A DNA stretch of 64,000 nt. It comes from Vibrio taketomensis (GTDB lineage: Bacteria > Pseudomonadota > Gammaproteobacteria > Enterobacterales > Vibrionaceae). The DNA is taken from NCBI RefSeq assembly GCF_009938165.1, contig NZ_AP019649.1, positions 1,612,001-1,676,000 on the forward strand, given 5' to 3'. Under the pieces are notes generated by a model. That model made no database searches. It had not been told where the DNA came from and was given only the letters and a program-made list of their open reading frames with translations. Below are positions 25,308 through 36,153 of the stretch, piece after piece (within the stretch, counting starts at the first letter, position 1; every line of letters begins with the position of its first letter). Made by a program: the position numbers and the translations under genes.

Positions 25308-26849
25308 TTATTTATAGGTAGGTTGCATTTCCATGCTCACTACGCGCGGTGCGCGATTTAGAATGCCAGTGAATTCTGCAGCATCCGCACCTAGGAACGT
25401 CGTGTTAGTACGTGAACCTTCTTCAGCAAACTTTGCGATGTCCGATAGTTTAACCATGTAACCGGTTACGCGAACAAGATCGTTTGACGCAACGTTAGCG
25501 GTAAATTCACGGTAGCCCATTGCTAGCGCGCCTTTACATAGGTTGAACATCGCTTCAGGGTTTGATTTCACCGTCTCATCAATAGTTAGAATGTCACTAA
25601 TACCCGATGTGTAGTACTTGTGGTGACCTGCAGTTGCTTGCACGTAAGTCACTGGATCTGGTTCAGTACCGTAAGGAATACGTACGCCTGGAGTCGTAGT
25701 TTCATCAATATTGATACCACCTTGAGCATGAAGCAGTGAACGACCTTCTAAACCGTACTTCACCTCTGAACTTTCTACGATTTCAGCCAATTTCGCTGAA
25801 ATAGCGTGACCCAGTTCGTTCGCTTCTACCGCGTGGCCGTATTGCGCTTGCTTGCCTTCTTTTGCAAGTAGAACATTTACCGCTTCAGCCATACCGTAGA
25901 TGCCGAACATTGGTGCAAAGCGTGCTTCATCAATTAGACCTTCTTCAGTTAGGAAGCCTTTAAAGAAGTTCGATTCTTCATGTAGGAAGCGGCTACGTGC
26001 ATCAATCAGTTCAATCATAATCGCACTGTATTGTGGTAGAACGTTCGTCAGGAAGTCTTCTGCACTTTGTGCTTTGTTTGCCGCTTCTTTTAGGTTCATG
26101 CGCACTAGCGTGTTCGCACCACCTGCCAAAGGTAGCGAGTTGTAACAGCTCACGATACCAAATTTTTTATCACCGTAGCTTTGTGCGTGCATTGGGTAGT
26201 TTGCAATGTGTGGCTTGCTGCATTCACAAATATTCGTGGTTGCTTGTAGTAGTAGATCATCCGGTGTTACCGCTGGATCGTACATAAAGGTCAAGTTTGG
26301 TGCGATTTGCTTAAGCTCGGCATCAACTTTTAAAATCGTACGACAGATAATGTTATCTTGCGGGCCGATGTTTACGTGCATAAACGCGTCTGGCAGTGTG
26401 CGGTCGAGCATGATCCAGAAACGCTTCATTTTCGCGTAAATTTGTTGCTCAGATAGGTCGCCCACATATGGCATCAGCACATCATCAAGTTGACCTAGGT
26501 AAACAGGAATATTGGTCACTGACGGTACGTGATGGTAGATGATCGTCAGTAGGTTTAGCGCATCATCAAAATCTTGTGCCGGTTCAAGCTCAAGGTACTT
26601 AGAGCCTTGCTTAAGGAATTTAGCGTAGTCTGGTAGCACGTAGCGAGGTTTGAATGGCGCGTTACCTTCAAACATGTCACATAAAATACCCTCTTCCATT
26701 GCCTTTTCCACATCCACTGACACTGCCATGTATGGTTGGCTTGATTCAGCCGTTGATGCTAGGAATTGGTTTTTTTGTTTTGGGTTTAGGTTTGCATCCG
26801 TGATGATTTCACGTACGCGTTGTTGGAATGAATCTGGAGTATGGGACAT
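25308..26849 (-). CDS. yjjI: YjjI family glycyl-radical enzyme (function unknown)
   Basis: 513 residues, close to E. coli YjjI (516). The glycyl-radical motif near the C-terminus is RVTGYMV with G463, and a candidate thiyl-radical cysteine is C235 in FGIVSCYNSLPLAGG. It also has a C-x-C pair (C208, C210 in NICECSKPH). It is shorter than pyruvate formate-lyase (about 760) and keeps only the core barrel. Its reaction is not known to me. It is the first gene of an operon with its activase YjjW. A 15-bp inverted repeat lies 78 bp upstream of the ATG, and a CTAAGGAAT ribosome site precedes the start. Confidence 0.9.
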   Translation of the reverse strand: MSHTPDSFQQRVREIITDANLNPKQKNQFLASTAESSQPYMAVSVDVEKAMEEGILCDMFEGNAPFKPRYVLPDYAKFLKQGSKYLELEPAQDFDDALNLLTIIYHHVPSVTNIPVYLGQLDDVLMPYVGDLSEQQIYAKMKRFWIMLDRTLPDAFMHVNIGPQDNIICRTILKVDAELKQIAPNLTFMYDPAVTPDDLLLQATTNICECSKPHIANYPMHAQSYGDKKFGIVSCYNSLPLAGGANTLVRMNLKEAANKAQSAEDFLTNVLPQYSAIMIELIDARSRFLHEESNFFKGFLTEEGLIDEARFAPMFGIYGMAEAVNVLLAKEGKQAQYGHAVEANELGHAISAKLAEIVESSEVKYGLEGRSLLHAQGGINIDETTTPGVRIPYGTEPDPVTYVQATAGHHKYYTSGISDILTIDETVKSNPEAMFNLCKGALAMGYREFTANVASNDLVRVTGYMVKLSDIAKFAEEGSRTNTTFLGADAAEFTGILNRAPRVVSMEMQPTYK

Positions 26850-26926
26850 GTGAGTATTCCTTAGTATTTTCAGGGATTTTATTGCGCCTTTTATATGTCC
26901 TCAATTGAAATTAGGTTAATGACACT

Positions 26927-26941
26927 TTTCCATTTTGGAAA
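26927..26941 (-). promoter_or_regulatory. 15-bp inverted repeat upstream of yjjI (shared with the small-protein array)
   Basis: TTTCCATTTTGGAAA is a perfect inverted repeat with 6-bp arms. It is the exact reverse complement of 22202-22216. Its position 78 bp before the yjjI ATG suits an operator or activator site. Confidence 0.6.
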
Positions 26942-26974
26942 TTAGTCGTTATTCGCTCACTTGCTAAACAAAAG

Positions 26975-27003
26975 AAACAAAAAAGCCCAGATACGCTGGG
27001 CTT
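26975..27003 (-). terminator. Terminator of the first chemoreceptor gene
   Basis: AAGCCCAG and CTGGGCTT form an 8-bp stem with an ATACG loop. The plus-strand A-run before it is the T-run for minus-strand transcripts. Confidence 0.85.
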
Positions 27004-27025
27004 AAAGCACACTGAGATTCTCTAA

Positions 27026-28915
27026 CTACAGTTTAAATCGCCTAATTTCGCTTTCTAATTCAAATGATAAACTCGACAGTTGCTCTGCTTGGCGCGCTGC
27101 TTCCGTCGCTTCCTCCGCCAAACTTTGCGATACGTCGCGGATACCGACTGTGTTACGCGTGATCTCTGCAGTTACTGAGGCTTGCTCTTCCGCTGCAGAT
27201 GCGATTTGAGTCGCCATGTCACTGATTGCTTCAACGGCTGATTGAATCTGCGTTAAGCTAACTGCCGCGTCATTAGAGTCAACCACACTGGTCTCTGCCA
27301 ACTCATGACTGTTGCCCATAATGGTCACTGCTTTTTTGGTCGTCGCTTGCAGTGTCTCAATCATTTGTTGGATTTCTTGCGTCGAAGAATGGGTTCGCTG
27401 GCTAAGCACACGAACTTCATCCGCAACAACCGCAAAGCCACGTCCTTGCTCACCAGCACGCGCAGCTTCAATCGCCGCGTTAAGTGCTAGTAAGTTGGTT
27501 TGCTCTGCAATTCCCTGAATGGTCGACAAAATCGTGTTGATTGTGTGTCCGTGCTCTTCCAGTTCTTGAATGACCGCCGTCGCTACATCCACTTCACGCG
27601 CAAGATTCTGAATTGACGATTGGGTCTGAACGACTTGCTGACCACCATGAACACTGACTTCGACAGCTTGTGAAGATTGTTGTGCAGTATTTTCCGCATT
27701 ACCTGCGATCTCTTGTGTGGCTGCTGCCATTTCGTTGATTGCGGTGGCAACCATATTGATCTCATCTTGCTGAACACGAATTCGCGCGCTTCGCTCGCCC
27801 GCTTGATTCGCTGTCACATTCGCTTGCTCATTCAACGAGGATGAAATAGCACTCAACTTGGTCACTAATTGATGCATGTTACCAACGAAAGTGTTAAAGC
27901 TGGTTGCCAGTTGACCCACTTCATCGTTACTGCGTGGGACAAGACGCTGAGTCAAATCAGCTTCACCGGAAGCAATTTCATCCAGCGCTTTTGCTACACG
28001 AGCAAGGTCTTTAAACAGCAAACTGACCAACCACGAAAGAACAACGCCAACGAATACCGTAATAATCAACGCCGTAATAACCAACTCCGCTAGTAGAGTA
28101 CTATGCCCTGCTTGCTCAGTTGCTCTGTCCATTTCGATCGCAAACAACCAATTGGTGTTTGGTACGTTCTTAAAGTAAAACAGCTTTTCAACACCATTAA
28201 TTTCAACGATTTCAATCAGTCCATTTTGTTCAAGATTATTAATCGTACTCATGGTGAGTTGGGGTGCGAGTTCAGTAATTGGTTTCAGCAGCAAGTCGGG
28301 TGAAGGGTGAGCTAAAAAGGTACCGTCTTGCTTATCCACTAACATTGTGTAGGCGTTTTCACCAGCTTCTAAACTGATTACGTCTTTTACTAGCACATCC
28401 AATAACACGTCTGCGCCTACAACACCAAGCAATTGATTATTCTTATACAAAGGTTCGCTAATCGTCACCATTAACTTACCTGTGCTGGCTCCTACGTAAG
28501 CTTTCGTAATAATTTGTTTGCCTGCGGTTACCGCATCTTTATACCAAGGGCGTGTGCGCGGATCGTAGCCTGAGCGGTTTCGTTCTGGCAGTGAACGCAG
28601 CATTTCACCTTGAGGCGTACCAAAGAAAATATCATCAAAGCCAGCCGCCAAACGCGCTTGTTGTAAATAAGGCACCACATTAGGTTCAGAACTAAAAGAA
28701 TTAAACGCGGAAGCGATATCACTGCGTACAGTAATCCAATCAGAAATACCGGTGACGGCAGTGTTTGCGAGACTTTCTGCGCGCCCATACATGCCATTAC
28801 GTGTCTGTTGATAAAGTTGGTCTGCAGAAAGCCAAGTAAGCGCACTTGCCATTAACGTTACCGCTAATATGCATGCACCAATCAATTTATTTTTGAGTGA
28901 TAGATTTATTTCCAT
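27026..28915 (-). CDS. Methyl-accepting chemotaxis protein with amino-acid-type dCache domain
   Basis: 629 residues. Membrane helix 1 (about 10-30), periplasmic double-Cache domain (about 35-270), helix 2 (about 275-298), HAMP (about 300-350), then the signalling hairpin, whose tip [20 protein letters not shown] is fully conserved. In the sensor, Y117, R122, W124, Y125, D127, Y140 and D169 reproduce the known dCache amino-acid-binding motif with exact spacing, so the ligand is probably an amino acid. It is a paralogue of the receptor encoded next to it. No CheR/CheB docking pentapeptide is seen at the C-terminus. Confidence 0.93.
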   Translation of the reverse strand: MEINLSLKNKLIGACILAVTLMASALTWLSADQLYQQTRNGMYGRAESLANTAVTGISDWITVRSDIASAFNSFSSEPNVVPYLQQARLAAGFDDIFFGTPQGEMLRSLPERNRSGYDPRTRPWYKDAVTAGKQIITKAYVGASTGKLMVTISEPLYKNNQLLGVVGADVLLDVLVKDVISLEAGENAYTMLVDKQDGTFLAHPSPDLLLKPITELAPQLTMSTINNLEQNGLIEIVEINGVEKLFYFKNVPNTNWLFAIEMDRATEQAGHSTLLAELVITALIITVFVGVVLSWLVSLLFKDLARVAKALDEIASGEADLTQRLVPRSNDEVGQLATSFNTFVGNMHQLVTKLSAISSSLNEQANVTANQAGERSARIRVQQDEINMVATAINEMAAATQEIAGNAENTAQQSSQAVEVSVHGGQQVVQTQSSIQNLAREVDVATAVIQELEEHGHTINTILSTIQGIAEQTNLLALNAAIEAARAGEQGRGFAVVADEVRVLSQRTHSSTQEIQQMIETLQATTKKAVTIMGNSHELAETSVVDSNDAAVSLTQIQSAVEAISDMATQIASAAEEQASVTAEITRNTVGIRDVSQSLAEEATEAARQAEQLSSLSFELESEIRRFKL

Positions 28916-29085
28916 ACGTCAGGGCCTGCTTTTATTAGAATAAATTTTAATCACCATTTAAACCTCCCCTAAATCTCCTCCCAAATTATTTTTGTCGCGA
29001 GAATTGCTTAAAATTCACTCAGATTCTATTTTCCTACATGCCTTTGCCATTTTCGACGATTTATTTGTGTTGAATAACAATTTTA

Positions 29086-29112
29086 ATAAAAGCCCGAGCA
29101 AATGCCCGGGCT
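29086..29112 (-). terminator. Terminator of the second chemoreceptor gene
   Basis: AGCCCG and CGGGCT form a 6-bp stem around a 10-nt loop. An A-run precedes it on the plus strand, which is the T-run on the minus strand. Confidence 0.75.
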
Positions 29113-29130
29113 ATTTGATTATTTTGTTAT

Positions 29131-31014
29131 CTAAAGTTTAAAGCGCTTAATTTCACTTTCCAGCTCAAAAGACAGTGTTGAAAGCTGAGCTGCTTGATGT
29201 GCCGCTTCGTTGGCTTCGTCCGCTAAGTCCTGCGACACATCACGAATACCAACAGTATTACGCGTAATTTCTGCCGTCACAGAAGCTTGTTCTTCTGCCG
29301 CAGACGCTATTTGTGTCGCCATATCGCTAATTGCTTCAACTGCCGACTGAATTTGCGTTAGGCTTACCGCCGCAGAGTCAGAATCGATCACGCTCGTTTC
29401 TGCTAACTGGCGGCTATCTCCCATGATGCCGACCGCTTTAAGCGTGGTAGCTTGCAGCGTTTCAATCATTTGTTGAATTTCTTGAGTTGAAGAATGAGTA
29501 CGCTGACTAAGCACTCGCACTTCGTCCGCTACCACTGCAAAACCACGGCCTTGCTCGCCTGCGCGCGCTGCCTCAATCGCCGCATTCAGAGCCAACAAGT
29601 TGGTTTGCTCTGCAATGCCTTGAATTGTCGATAGAATGGTGTTGATACTATGGCCGTGCGCTTCAAGTTCTTGAATAACTTGCGTTGCAACTTCGACTTC
29701 ACGAGCCAGATTCTGGATCGAAGATTGGGTTTGAACAACTTGTTGGCTGCCGTGTACACACACGCTCACCGCTTCGCCAGAGTAATTTGCGGTGTTATCA
29801 GCATTACCCGCGATCTCTTGGGTTGCTGCTGCCATTTCATTAATCGCTGTTGCAACCATATTGATTTCATCTTGTTGCTCACGAATACGCGCGCTGCGAT
29901 CACTCGCTTGGTTCGCCGTCACATTCGCTTGTTCGTTCAGAGACGAAGAAATCGCGCTTAATTTCGTTACCAATTGGTGCATGTTGCCAACAAAGGTATT
30001 GAAGCTATTGGCTAAGTGACCTACCTCGTCATTGCTGCTTGGCACTAACCGTTGTGTGAGATCCGCTTCACCTGAAGCGATTTCATCCATCGCTTTTGAA
30101 ACACGCAGTAGATCTTTAAACAAGAAGCTCACTAACCAACTTACGGCGATGGCGACAATCAGCGTAATAATAGCTGCTGTGATGATCAGTTCACTCAATA
30201 ATTCACGATGTGCCGCTTGCTCTGTACTGCGATCCATTTCAATCGCAAACATCCAATGAGTATTTGGAATTTCTTTGAAGAAATAGAGCTTCTCAGCACC
30301 TTGGCGTTCAACCGATTCAATACTTGATTGGCGCGCTAGTGCTTCGATTCGACGTTGTGTCAACTCAGGCGCAAGCATCGTAACCGGTTTAAGTAACAAG
30401 CTTTCGTTCGGATGAGCCAAGAATGTACCAACATCCAAATCAATCAGCATCGCATAAGCGTTGGTGCCAGCATCAAGACTGATAACGTCTGCTATGAGTT
30501 GGTCAATCAATACGTCCGCACCCACCACACCGACAATATTGCCGTTGTGACGTACAGGCTCAGCGATAGTCACCAATAACGAACCAGTAATAGCATCTTT
30601 GTAAGCAGGTGTGATGATTTGTTTACCCGCACGCATCGCATCTTGGTACCAAGGACGAGTACGAGGGTCGTAATCAGCACGGTTACGCTCAGGGCGAGAG
30701 CGATACATATCACCGTCAGGCGTGCCAAAAAAGATGTCATCAAAGCCGCCAGCGGTTCGCGCTTGAACGAGATAAGGGACAACATCTGCCTCTTGCATAT
30801 ATGGGTTAACAGCATGAGCGATATCTTCACGAATGGTCACCCAGTCCGAGATGCCGCTTGCCGCCGTATTTGCAAGGCTTTCAGCACGAGCTGACATGCC
30901 ATTGCGAGTTTGTTGGTAGAGTTGATCAGCAGAAAGCCAAGTTAGTGTGCTTGCCATTAGCATAACGGCCAACAAACAAGCAGCGATTAATTTTTGTTTT
31001 AGTGAAAAGTTCAT
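29131..31014 (-). CDS. Methyl-accepting chemotaxis protein with amino-acid-type dCache domain (paralogue)
   Basis: 627 residues from ATG 31014; a GTG at 31035 would add 7 residues. The ATG is preferred because it lines up with the start of the neighbouring paralogue, although neither has a strong ribosome site. The domain order is the same: membrane helix, dCache sensor, helix, HAMP, signalling domain with [20 protein letters not shown]. The amino-acid motif is also complete (Y, R, W, Y, D in [11 protein letters not shown], then Y 13 residues later and D 29 after that). The two signalling domains are nearly identical, while the sensors differ most in the region between the motif and helix 2, so the ligand ranges may differ. 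Confidence 0.92.
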   Translation of the reverse strand: MNFSLKQKLIAACLLAVMLMASTLTWLSADQLYQQTRNGMSARAESLANTAASGISDWVTIREDIAHAVNPYMQEADVVPYLVQARTAGGFDDIFFGTPDGDMYRSRPERNRADYDPRTRPWYQDAMRAGKQIITPAYKDAITGSLLVTIAEPVRHNGNIVGVVGADVLIDQLIADVISLDAGTNAYAMLIDLDVGTFLAHPNESLLLKPVTMLAPELTQRRIEALARQSSIESVERQGAEKLYFFKEIPNTHWMFAIEMDRSTEQAAHRELLSELIITAAIITLIVAIAVSWLVSFLFKDLLRVSKAMDEIASGEADLTQRLVPSSNDEVGHLANSFNTFVGNMHQLVTKLSAISSSLNEQANVTANQASDRSARIREQQDEINMVATAINEMAAATQEIAGNADNTANYSGEAVSVCVHGSQQVVQTQSSIQNLAREVEVATQVIQELEAHGHSINTILSTIQGIAEQTNLLALNAAIEAARAGEQGRGFAVVADEVRVLSQRTHSSTQEIQQMIETLQATTLKAVGIMGDSRQLAETSVIDSDSAAVSLTQIQSAVEAISDMATQIASAAEEQASVTAEITRNTVGIRDVSQDLADEANEAAHQAAQLSTLSFELESEIKRFKL

Positions 31015-31203
31015 TGAGATGGTTTGTCGCAACACAATAATCGGTGCGCGGATAGTAGCTCTATAAATAACCTAATGCACGTACATTTGGGTTATTTTAT
31101 AAATATCCCACCACTCATTAGGAATGATTTTAATATCATTCGATTATTACTCGATATTTCGTCAAATAATTGACGATGTCAATTTATTTATTAAGCGAAT
31201 ATT

Positions 31204-31833
31204 CTAAGCTTTTGTTGCTGTTGATAAAATTCCACCAGCACCAATAAAGACACCACCCGTGATACGATTAAACAGTTTTGCACGTCCTTTAGCGAACAAC
31301 CAAGACGAAGACTTTGCGCCTAAATAGGCGTATATCGCTAACCAAGAAAATTCCATCACAACAAATGTCGACGTGAAAATTAAGTATTGAGCTAAAAACG
31401 AATGTTCTGGGCTAATAAATTGGGGGAATAATGCGGTGAAAAACAAAATGGCTTTAGGGTTGCTACTGCCGACAATAAATCCTGAAACGAAATGCTTTAT
31501 CGGTGACAATCCTTGGTCAGTTTGTCCGTGATGTAATTGATAATCTTGATGCTGAGAAATAATCGCTCGAAGGCCAAGATAAACCAAATACGCGGCACCA
31601 ATATATTTGACGATATTGAACACGAGTTCTGACGACGCAATGATCAGACCTAAGCCCGTAAATGAAAGGGTTAAGATGATGGTAATCGCGCTTAAACTGC
31701 CAAGCGCGGTATACAACCCCACTCTAAAGCCTTGTGTCACTGCTTTCGTCATACAAAGCAGTGAGCTTGGACCTGGGGAAGCAGTTAGAATGAAGATAGC
31801 AACAAAATAAAGAATCCAAGTTTCTAGCGACAT
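31204..31833 (-). CDS. LysE/RhtB family amino-acid exporter
   Basis: 209 residues, six hydrophobic helices. The family signature lies at the N-terminus (ILTASPGPSSLLCMTKAV), with GSSNPKAILFFTALFPQF in the middle. It exports amino acids or derivatives such as homoserine or threonine across the inner membrane; the substrate cannot be specified. It is a single gene. A weak AT-rich hairpin (AATTGAC-GAT-GTCAATT, 31168-31184) follows it as a possible terminator. Confidence 0.9.
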   Translation of the reverse strand: MSLETWILYFVAIFILTASPGPSSLLCMTKAVTQGFRVGLYTALGSLSAITIILTLSFTGLGLIIASSELVFNIVKYIGAAYLVYLGLRAIISQHQDYQLHHGQTDQGLSPIKHFVSGFIVGSSNPKAILFFTALFPQFISPEHSFLAQYLIFTSTFVVMEFSWLAIYAYLGAKSSSWLFAKGRAKLFNRITGGVFIGAGGILSTATKA

Positions 31834-31960
31834 ATTAATCAGTCCTTAATATTGAGTGTGTTGACTCATGGCATCCATGCCAATCCTATGAACTAACAAT
31901 TGAACAAATTCCAACCAACATGTCTAGGCTAGCACGTCATTTAGGTGCAATAGAGATAAA

Positions 31961-31986
31961 AAAACCGAGCACTAGGCTCGGTTTTT
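31961..31986 (-). terminator. Terminator of gyrA
   Basis: AAAACCGAGC and GCTCGGTTTT form a 10-bp stem with an ACTAG loop, with A and T runs on both sides, so it may act in both directions. Confidence 0.88.
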
Positions 31987-32004
31987 AATTCTAGATTATA
32001 TCTA

Positions 32005-34725
32005 CTATTCAGCAGTGTCTTCTGAAGAATCATCCGCAACGTTGTCGTTGCTTTCTGGTGCCGTTGCTTGCGCTGCGTCTTCTGCAATCGCTTCGCCTTC
32101 TTCACCTTCTGGTAATTCTACTTCTTCTACTTCGTCGATACGTTGTAGACCTACCACTGACTCATCAGCTGCAGTACGAATTAGCGTTACACCTTGAGTG
32201 TTACGGCCAACTTGGCTAACTTCAGCAACACGAGTACGAACTAGCGTACCTGCGTCAGTGATCATCATCATTTCATCGCCTTCTTCAACTTGAACAGCAC
32301 CGACTACGCTACCGTTACGTTCAGAGACTTTGATTGATACTACGCCTTGTGTGCCACGGCCTTTCGTTGGGTATTGTGCCAATTCAGTACGCTTACCAAA
32401 ACCGTTTTGAGTCACAGTTAAGATATCGCCATCATTGTTTGGAACAATCAACGAAACCACTTGGTCGCCGTCTGCCAGTTTCATACCGCGCACACCTGCC
32501 GCTGTACGACCCATTGGACGAACACCTTTGAACTTGATTTCTGGCTGGCCATTTTCATCAAGAACTGGGTTGCCGTTTTCATCGATTACTGCGATTTCTT
32601 CTGCTTCTTTAAAGCGAACTACTTTACCCGCTTTCGAGAACAGCATAATTTCGCTATCACCGTTCGTGATATCAACGCCAATTAGCGAATCATCATCACG
32701 TAGGTTAACCGCAATCAGACCGTTTGAACGTACGTTCGCAAATTGATCAAGTGACGTCTTCTTAACGGTACCGTCACCAGTCGCCATGAAGATGTACTTA
32801 TCAGCAGAGAATTCATCTACTGGTAGAATCGCTGTGATGCGCTCACCCTCTTCCAGTGGAAGAATGTTAACGATCGGCTTACCACGTGCAGTACGAGTCG
32901 CATGTGGCAATTGGTAAACTTTCAGACGGTAAGTCTTACCACGCGTTGAGAAACATAGAATGTTGTCATGCGTGTTCGCAACCAGTAGACGCTCGATGTA
33001 ATCTTCTTCCTTCATGCGAGTTGCGCTCTTACCTTTACCACCACGACGCTGAGCTTCATAGTCGCTTAGGATTTGGTACTTAACGTAACCTTCATGAGAT
33101 AGAGTCACTACCACGTCTTCACGTGCGATCAGTTCTTCTAAGTCGATATCGTGGCTAGCAGTCGTGATTTCTGTACGACGTGCATCACCGAAGCCATCAC
33201 GAACCGCTTCTAGCTCTTCACGAATCACTTCCATCAAACGCTCTGAGCTTGCAAGAATGTGCATTAGCTCTGCGATTTCTTCTAGTAGACCTTTGTATTC
33301 GTCAAGGATCTTCTCGTGTTCTAGACCAGTTAGCTTGTGTAGGCGTAGGTCTAGAATTGCTTGTGCTTGTTGTTCGGTTAGGTAGTACTGACCGTCACGG
33401 ATACCAAATTGAGGCTCAAGCCACTCTGGGCGAGCTGCATCAGTACCAGCACGTTCTAGCATTGCTGCTACGTTACCAAGATCCCAACCGCGTGCGATTA
33501 GGCCTGCTTTTGCTTCAGCAGGTGTTGGTGCGTTACGAACAAGATCGATGATTTCATCAATATTCGCTAGTGCTAGTGCCAAACCTTCAAGGATATGCGC
33601 ACGTTCACGAGCTTTACGTAATTCGTAGATAGTACGACGTGTTACCACTTCACGACGGTGGTTAACGAAGCACTTCAACATCTCTTTTAGGTTAAAGAGT
33701 TTTGGCTGACCATTGTCTAGTGCAACCATGTTGATGCCGAAAGTCGTTTGAAGCTGAGTTTGAGCGTAAAGGTTGTTTAGAACCACTTCGCCTACTGCAT
33801 CACGCTTACATTCAATAACGATACGCATACCATCTTTATCAGATTCGTCACGTAGCGCACTGATGCCTTCAACTTTCTTATCTTTAACTAGCTCAGCAAT
33901 CTTCTCGATTAGACGAGCTTTGTTCACCTGGTAAGGGATTTCAGTAACGATAATGGTTTCTTTACCATTCTTCTCTACTTCGATTTCCGCTTTAGAACGC
34001 ATGTAGATCTTACCGCGACCAGTTTTGTACGCGTCTACAATGCCTTTACGACCGCTAATCAAAGCAGCAGTTGGGAAATCAGGACCAGGAATGTATTCCA
34101 TCAACTCATCGATGGTGATCGCTTCATTATTGATGTATGCCAAACAGCCATCAATAACTTCACCTAGGTTGTGAGGTGGAATGTTGGTCGCCATACCAAC
34201 TGCGATACCTGAAGAACCGTTTACCAGTAGGTTTGGAATTTTAGTTGGCAGAACTGCAGGAATTTGTTCCGTACCATCATAGTTAGGTACGTAGTCAACA
34301 GTCTCTTTGTCTAGATCAGCCAATAGCTCGTGGGCGATTTTCGCCATACGAACTTCGGTGTAACGCATTGCCGCAGCTGAGTCACCATCGATAGAACCAA
34401 AGTTACCTTGACCGTCAACTAGCATGTAACGTAGCGAGAACGGCTGAGCCATACGAACGATAGTGTCGTATACAGCACTGTCACCATGTGGGTGATATTT
34501 ACCGATTACGTCGCCAACAACACGGGCAGATTTTTTATACGGTTTATTCCAATCATTGCCTAGTACATTCATCGCGAATAGAACGCGGCGGTGTACTGGT
34601 TTTAGGCCATCACGCACATCTGGAAGAGCACGACCCACGATAACTGACATCGCGTAGTCTAGGTATGAACCTCGAAGCTCATCTTCAATGTTTACGGGCG
34701 TGATCTCTTTAGCTAAATCGCTCAT
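32005..34725 (-). CDS. gyrA: DNA gyrase subunit A
   Basis: 906 residues, the DNA-breaking subunit of gyrase, which introduces negative supercoils. The N-terminal domain holds the catalytic Y122 (AAMRYTE). The quinolone-resistance region reads [13 protein letters not shown] with S83 and D87, the wild-type susceptible residues. The C-terminal beta-pinwheel contains the GyrA box region (QRRGGKGK) and repeated V-x-R motifs. The protein ends in a long acidic tail of about 40 residues, and is longer than E. coli GyrA (875) mainly for that reason and because of an extra loop near [12 protein letters not shown]. It is divergent from ubiG, with a 278-bp gap that holds both promoters. Cytoplasmic and essential. 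Confidence 0.98.
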   Translation of the reverse strand: MSDLAKEITPVNIEDELRGSYLDYAMSVIVGRALPDVRDGLKPVHRRVLFAMNVLGNDWNKPYKKSARVVGDVIGKYHPHGDSAVYDTIVRMAQPFSLRYMLVDGQGNFGSIDGDSAAAMRYTEVRMAKIAHELLADLDKETVDYVPNYDGTEQIPAVLPTKIPNLLVNGSSGIAVGMATNIPPHNLGEVIDGCLAYINNEAITIDELMEYIPGPDFPTAALISGRKGIVDAYKTGRGKIYMRSKAEIEVEKNGKETIIVTEIPYQVNKARLIEKIAELVKDKKVEGISALRDESDKDGMRIVIECKRDAVGEVVLNNLYAQTQLQTTFGINMVALDNGQPKLFNLKEMLKCFVNHRREVVTRRTIYELRKARERAHILEGLALALANIDEIIDLVRNAPTPAEAKAGLIARGWDLGNVAAMLERAGTDAARPEWLEPQFGIRDGQYYLTEQQAQAILDLRLHKLTGLEHEKILDEYKGLLEEIAELMHILASSERLMEVIREELEAVRDGFGDARRTEITTASHDIDLEELIAREDVVVTLSHEGYVKYQILSDYEAQRRGGKGKSATRMKEEDYIERLLVANTHDNILCFSTRGKTYRLKVYQLPHATRTARGKPIVNILPLEEGERITAILPVDEFSADKYIFMATGDGTVKKTSLDQFANVRSNGLIAVNLRDDDSLIGVDITNGDSEIMLFSKAGKVVRFKEAEEIAVIDENGNPVLDENGQPEIKFKGVRPMGRTAAGVRGMKLADGDQVVSLIVPNNDGDILTVTQNGFGKRTELAQYPTKGRGTQGVVSIKVSERNGSVVGAVQVEEGDEMMMITDAGTLVRTRVAEVSQVGRNTQGVTLIRTAADESVVGLQRIDEVEEVELPEGEEGEAIAEDAAQATAPESNDNVADDSSEDTAE

Positions 34726-35003
34726 AGAGCCATTATCCCTCTATTATCTGATCGTAAATACGATACGTGTAAGGTGCAAAAATATAACACACAAATAGCC
34801 CTGTAGGCATCACTTTCCCTCTCCTTTTATCAGGTTGTGAGGTCGGTTGTGATTCAACTGACGACTATTTGCACACTCCTTGCATAGCATGCTGATTAAT
34901 GGTTGCTTTTTATACAATTTAGATAAAAACAGCCATCTCTTTGGTCAAAACTGATTTACCGCTATAATAGCGATTAAAGTCGGCCAATTTAGTAACCCAA
35001 ATT

Positions 35004-35711
35004 ATGACAAAAACACAAAATGTAGATCCATTAGAGATCAAAAAGTTTGAAGATATGGCTTCACGTTGGTGGGATTTAGAGGGTGAATTTAAGCCTTTAC
35101 ACCAAATTAATCCGCTAAGACTCAACTATGTCCTAGATAATTGTGAAGGACTATTTGGCAAAACCGTACTCGATGTGGGTTGTGGTGGCGGTATCTTGGC
35201 CGAAAGTATGGCTAAAGAAGGCGCTGTCGTCACTGGATTGGATATGGGTAAAGAACCACTGGAAGTTGCTCGCCTACACGCACTCGAAACAGGCACTAAA
35301 CTGACTTACATCCAAAGCACTATTGAAGACCACGCTGCGCAAAACGCAGGACATTATGATGTGGTTACTTGTATGGAAATGCTTGAGCACGTTCCTGACC
35401 CACTGTCAGTGATTAAATCATGCGCTGAATTAGTCAAACCTGGCGGTCATGTGTTCTTCTCAACATTGAACCGCAATATTAAGTCATACCTATTCGCAAT
35501 TGTAGGTGCGGAGAAGCTATTGAAAATCGTTCCTGAAGGCACGCACGACCATGATAAATTTATCCGCCCTTCGGAAATGATCAAAATGATCGATCAAACT
35601 GATCTTGTTGAATATGGTATTACTGGCCTGCATTACAATCCGTTAACAGACAGCTACAAACTTGGACGTAACGTTGATGTAAACTACATCGTCCACACTC
35701 GAAAATTCTAG
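35004..35711 (+). CDS. ubiG: Ubiquinone biosynthesis O-methyltransferase
   Basis: 235 residues, a class I SAM-dependent methyltransferase that carries out both O-methylations in ubiquinone synthesis. Motif I is [13 protein letters not shown], and motif II/III is [13 protein letters not shown] with [12 protein letters not shown]. The conserved N-terminal [19 protein letters not shown] is typical of UbiG. The gyrA-ubiG-nrdA order matches E. coli. It ends at a strong terminator, so it is transcribed separately from nrdA. Confidence 0.97.
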   Translation: MTKTQNVDPLEIKKFEDMASRWWDLEGEFKPLHQINPLRLNYVLDNCEGLFGKTVLDVGCGGGILAESMAKEGAVVTGLDMGKEPLEVARLHALETGTKLTYIQSTIEDHAAQNAGHYDVVTCMEMLEHVPDPLSVIKSCAELVKPGGHVFFSTLNRNIKSYLFAIVGAEKLLKIVPEGTHDHDKFIRPSEMIKMIDQTDLVEYGITGLHYNPLTDSYKLGRNVDVNYIVHTRKF

Positions 35712-35735
35712 TTTGTACACAAGATAACCAAATTG

Positions 35736-35764
35736 GGCGGAGCGCACTTTCTCCGCCTATTTTT
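35736..35764 (+). terminator. Terminator of ubiG
   Basis: GGCGGAG and CTCCGCC form a 7-bp stem with an 8-nt loop, followed by TATTTTT. Confidence 0.88.
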
Positions 35765-35956
35765 AGCTTTATTGCATGATTTCCGCGCGTTTGATCCCAT
35801 AAATTAGCCCTCAAAAACAACTGACTTTTTGTCTAAGATCAAGATATTTTTTTTCGTTGTGGTTAACAAAACCGAATCAAAACCACTAATCTTCTTCAGG
35901 CTTATCACGCCTAATTCGATGAGTTAGTGTCTACTTACGAATTTTTTATTTACTAG

Positions 35957-35965
35957 TTATCCACA
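35957..35965 (+). promoter_or_regulatory. DnaA box in the nrdA promoter region
   Basis: TTATCCACA is a perfect consensus DnaA box, 189 bp upstream of the nrdA ATG. E. coli nrdAB is known to be controlled by DnaA, so the site is probably functional. It lies in a 442-bp gap (35712-36153) that holds the ubiG terminator and nrd control sites and no gene. Confidence 0.75.
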
Positions 35966-35999
35966 GGAACACGATCTTCAACTTGATAATCCGCCCCAA

Positions 36000-36015
36000 T
36001 AGCACTATCTTGTAA
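36000..36015 (+). promoter_or_regulatory. NrdR-like box 1 (weaker) upstream of nrdA
   Basis: The 16-mer ending CTATCTTGTAA matches the NrdR consensus at about 10 of 16 positions. It starts 31 bp before the better box at 36031, the three-helical-turn spacing usual for paired NrdR boxes, and that spacing is the main support. Confidence 0.5.
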
Positions 36016-36030
36016 CCCGAACGCAAGATT

Positions 36031-36046
36031 ACCCTATATCTTGTGT
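36031..36046 (+). promoter_or_regulatory. NrdR box 2 upstream of nrdA
   Basis: ACCCTATATCTTGTGT fits the NrdR palindrome (ACAC-WATATATW-GTGT) at most positions. NrdR represses ribonucleotide reductase genes when dATP is high. Its TTGTGT may also serve as a -35 element, with TAGATA 16 bp downstream as the -10. Confidence 0.72.
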
Positions 36047-36153
36047 TTGAGCTAAAATTAAATAGATAGATTTTGATCATAAAGCCGCAATAATAATTTA
36101 CAACAATTTCACAAAATACGGCTTTTATCAGTTTTGTTAGGAAATGAAGCAGA

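Noticed and set aside
26850..26926. FNR site upstream of yjjI
   Set aside because: The closest match (TTGAAATTAGGTTAA) has the wrong spacing and poor half-sites, although anaerobic control would be expected.
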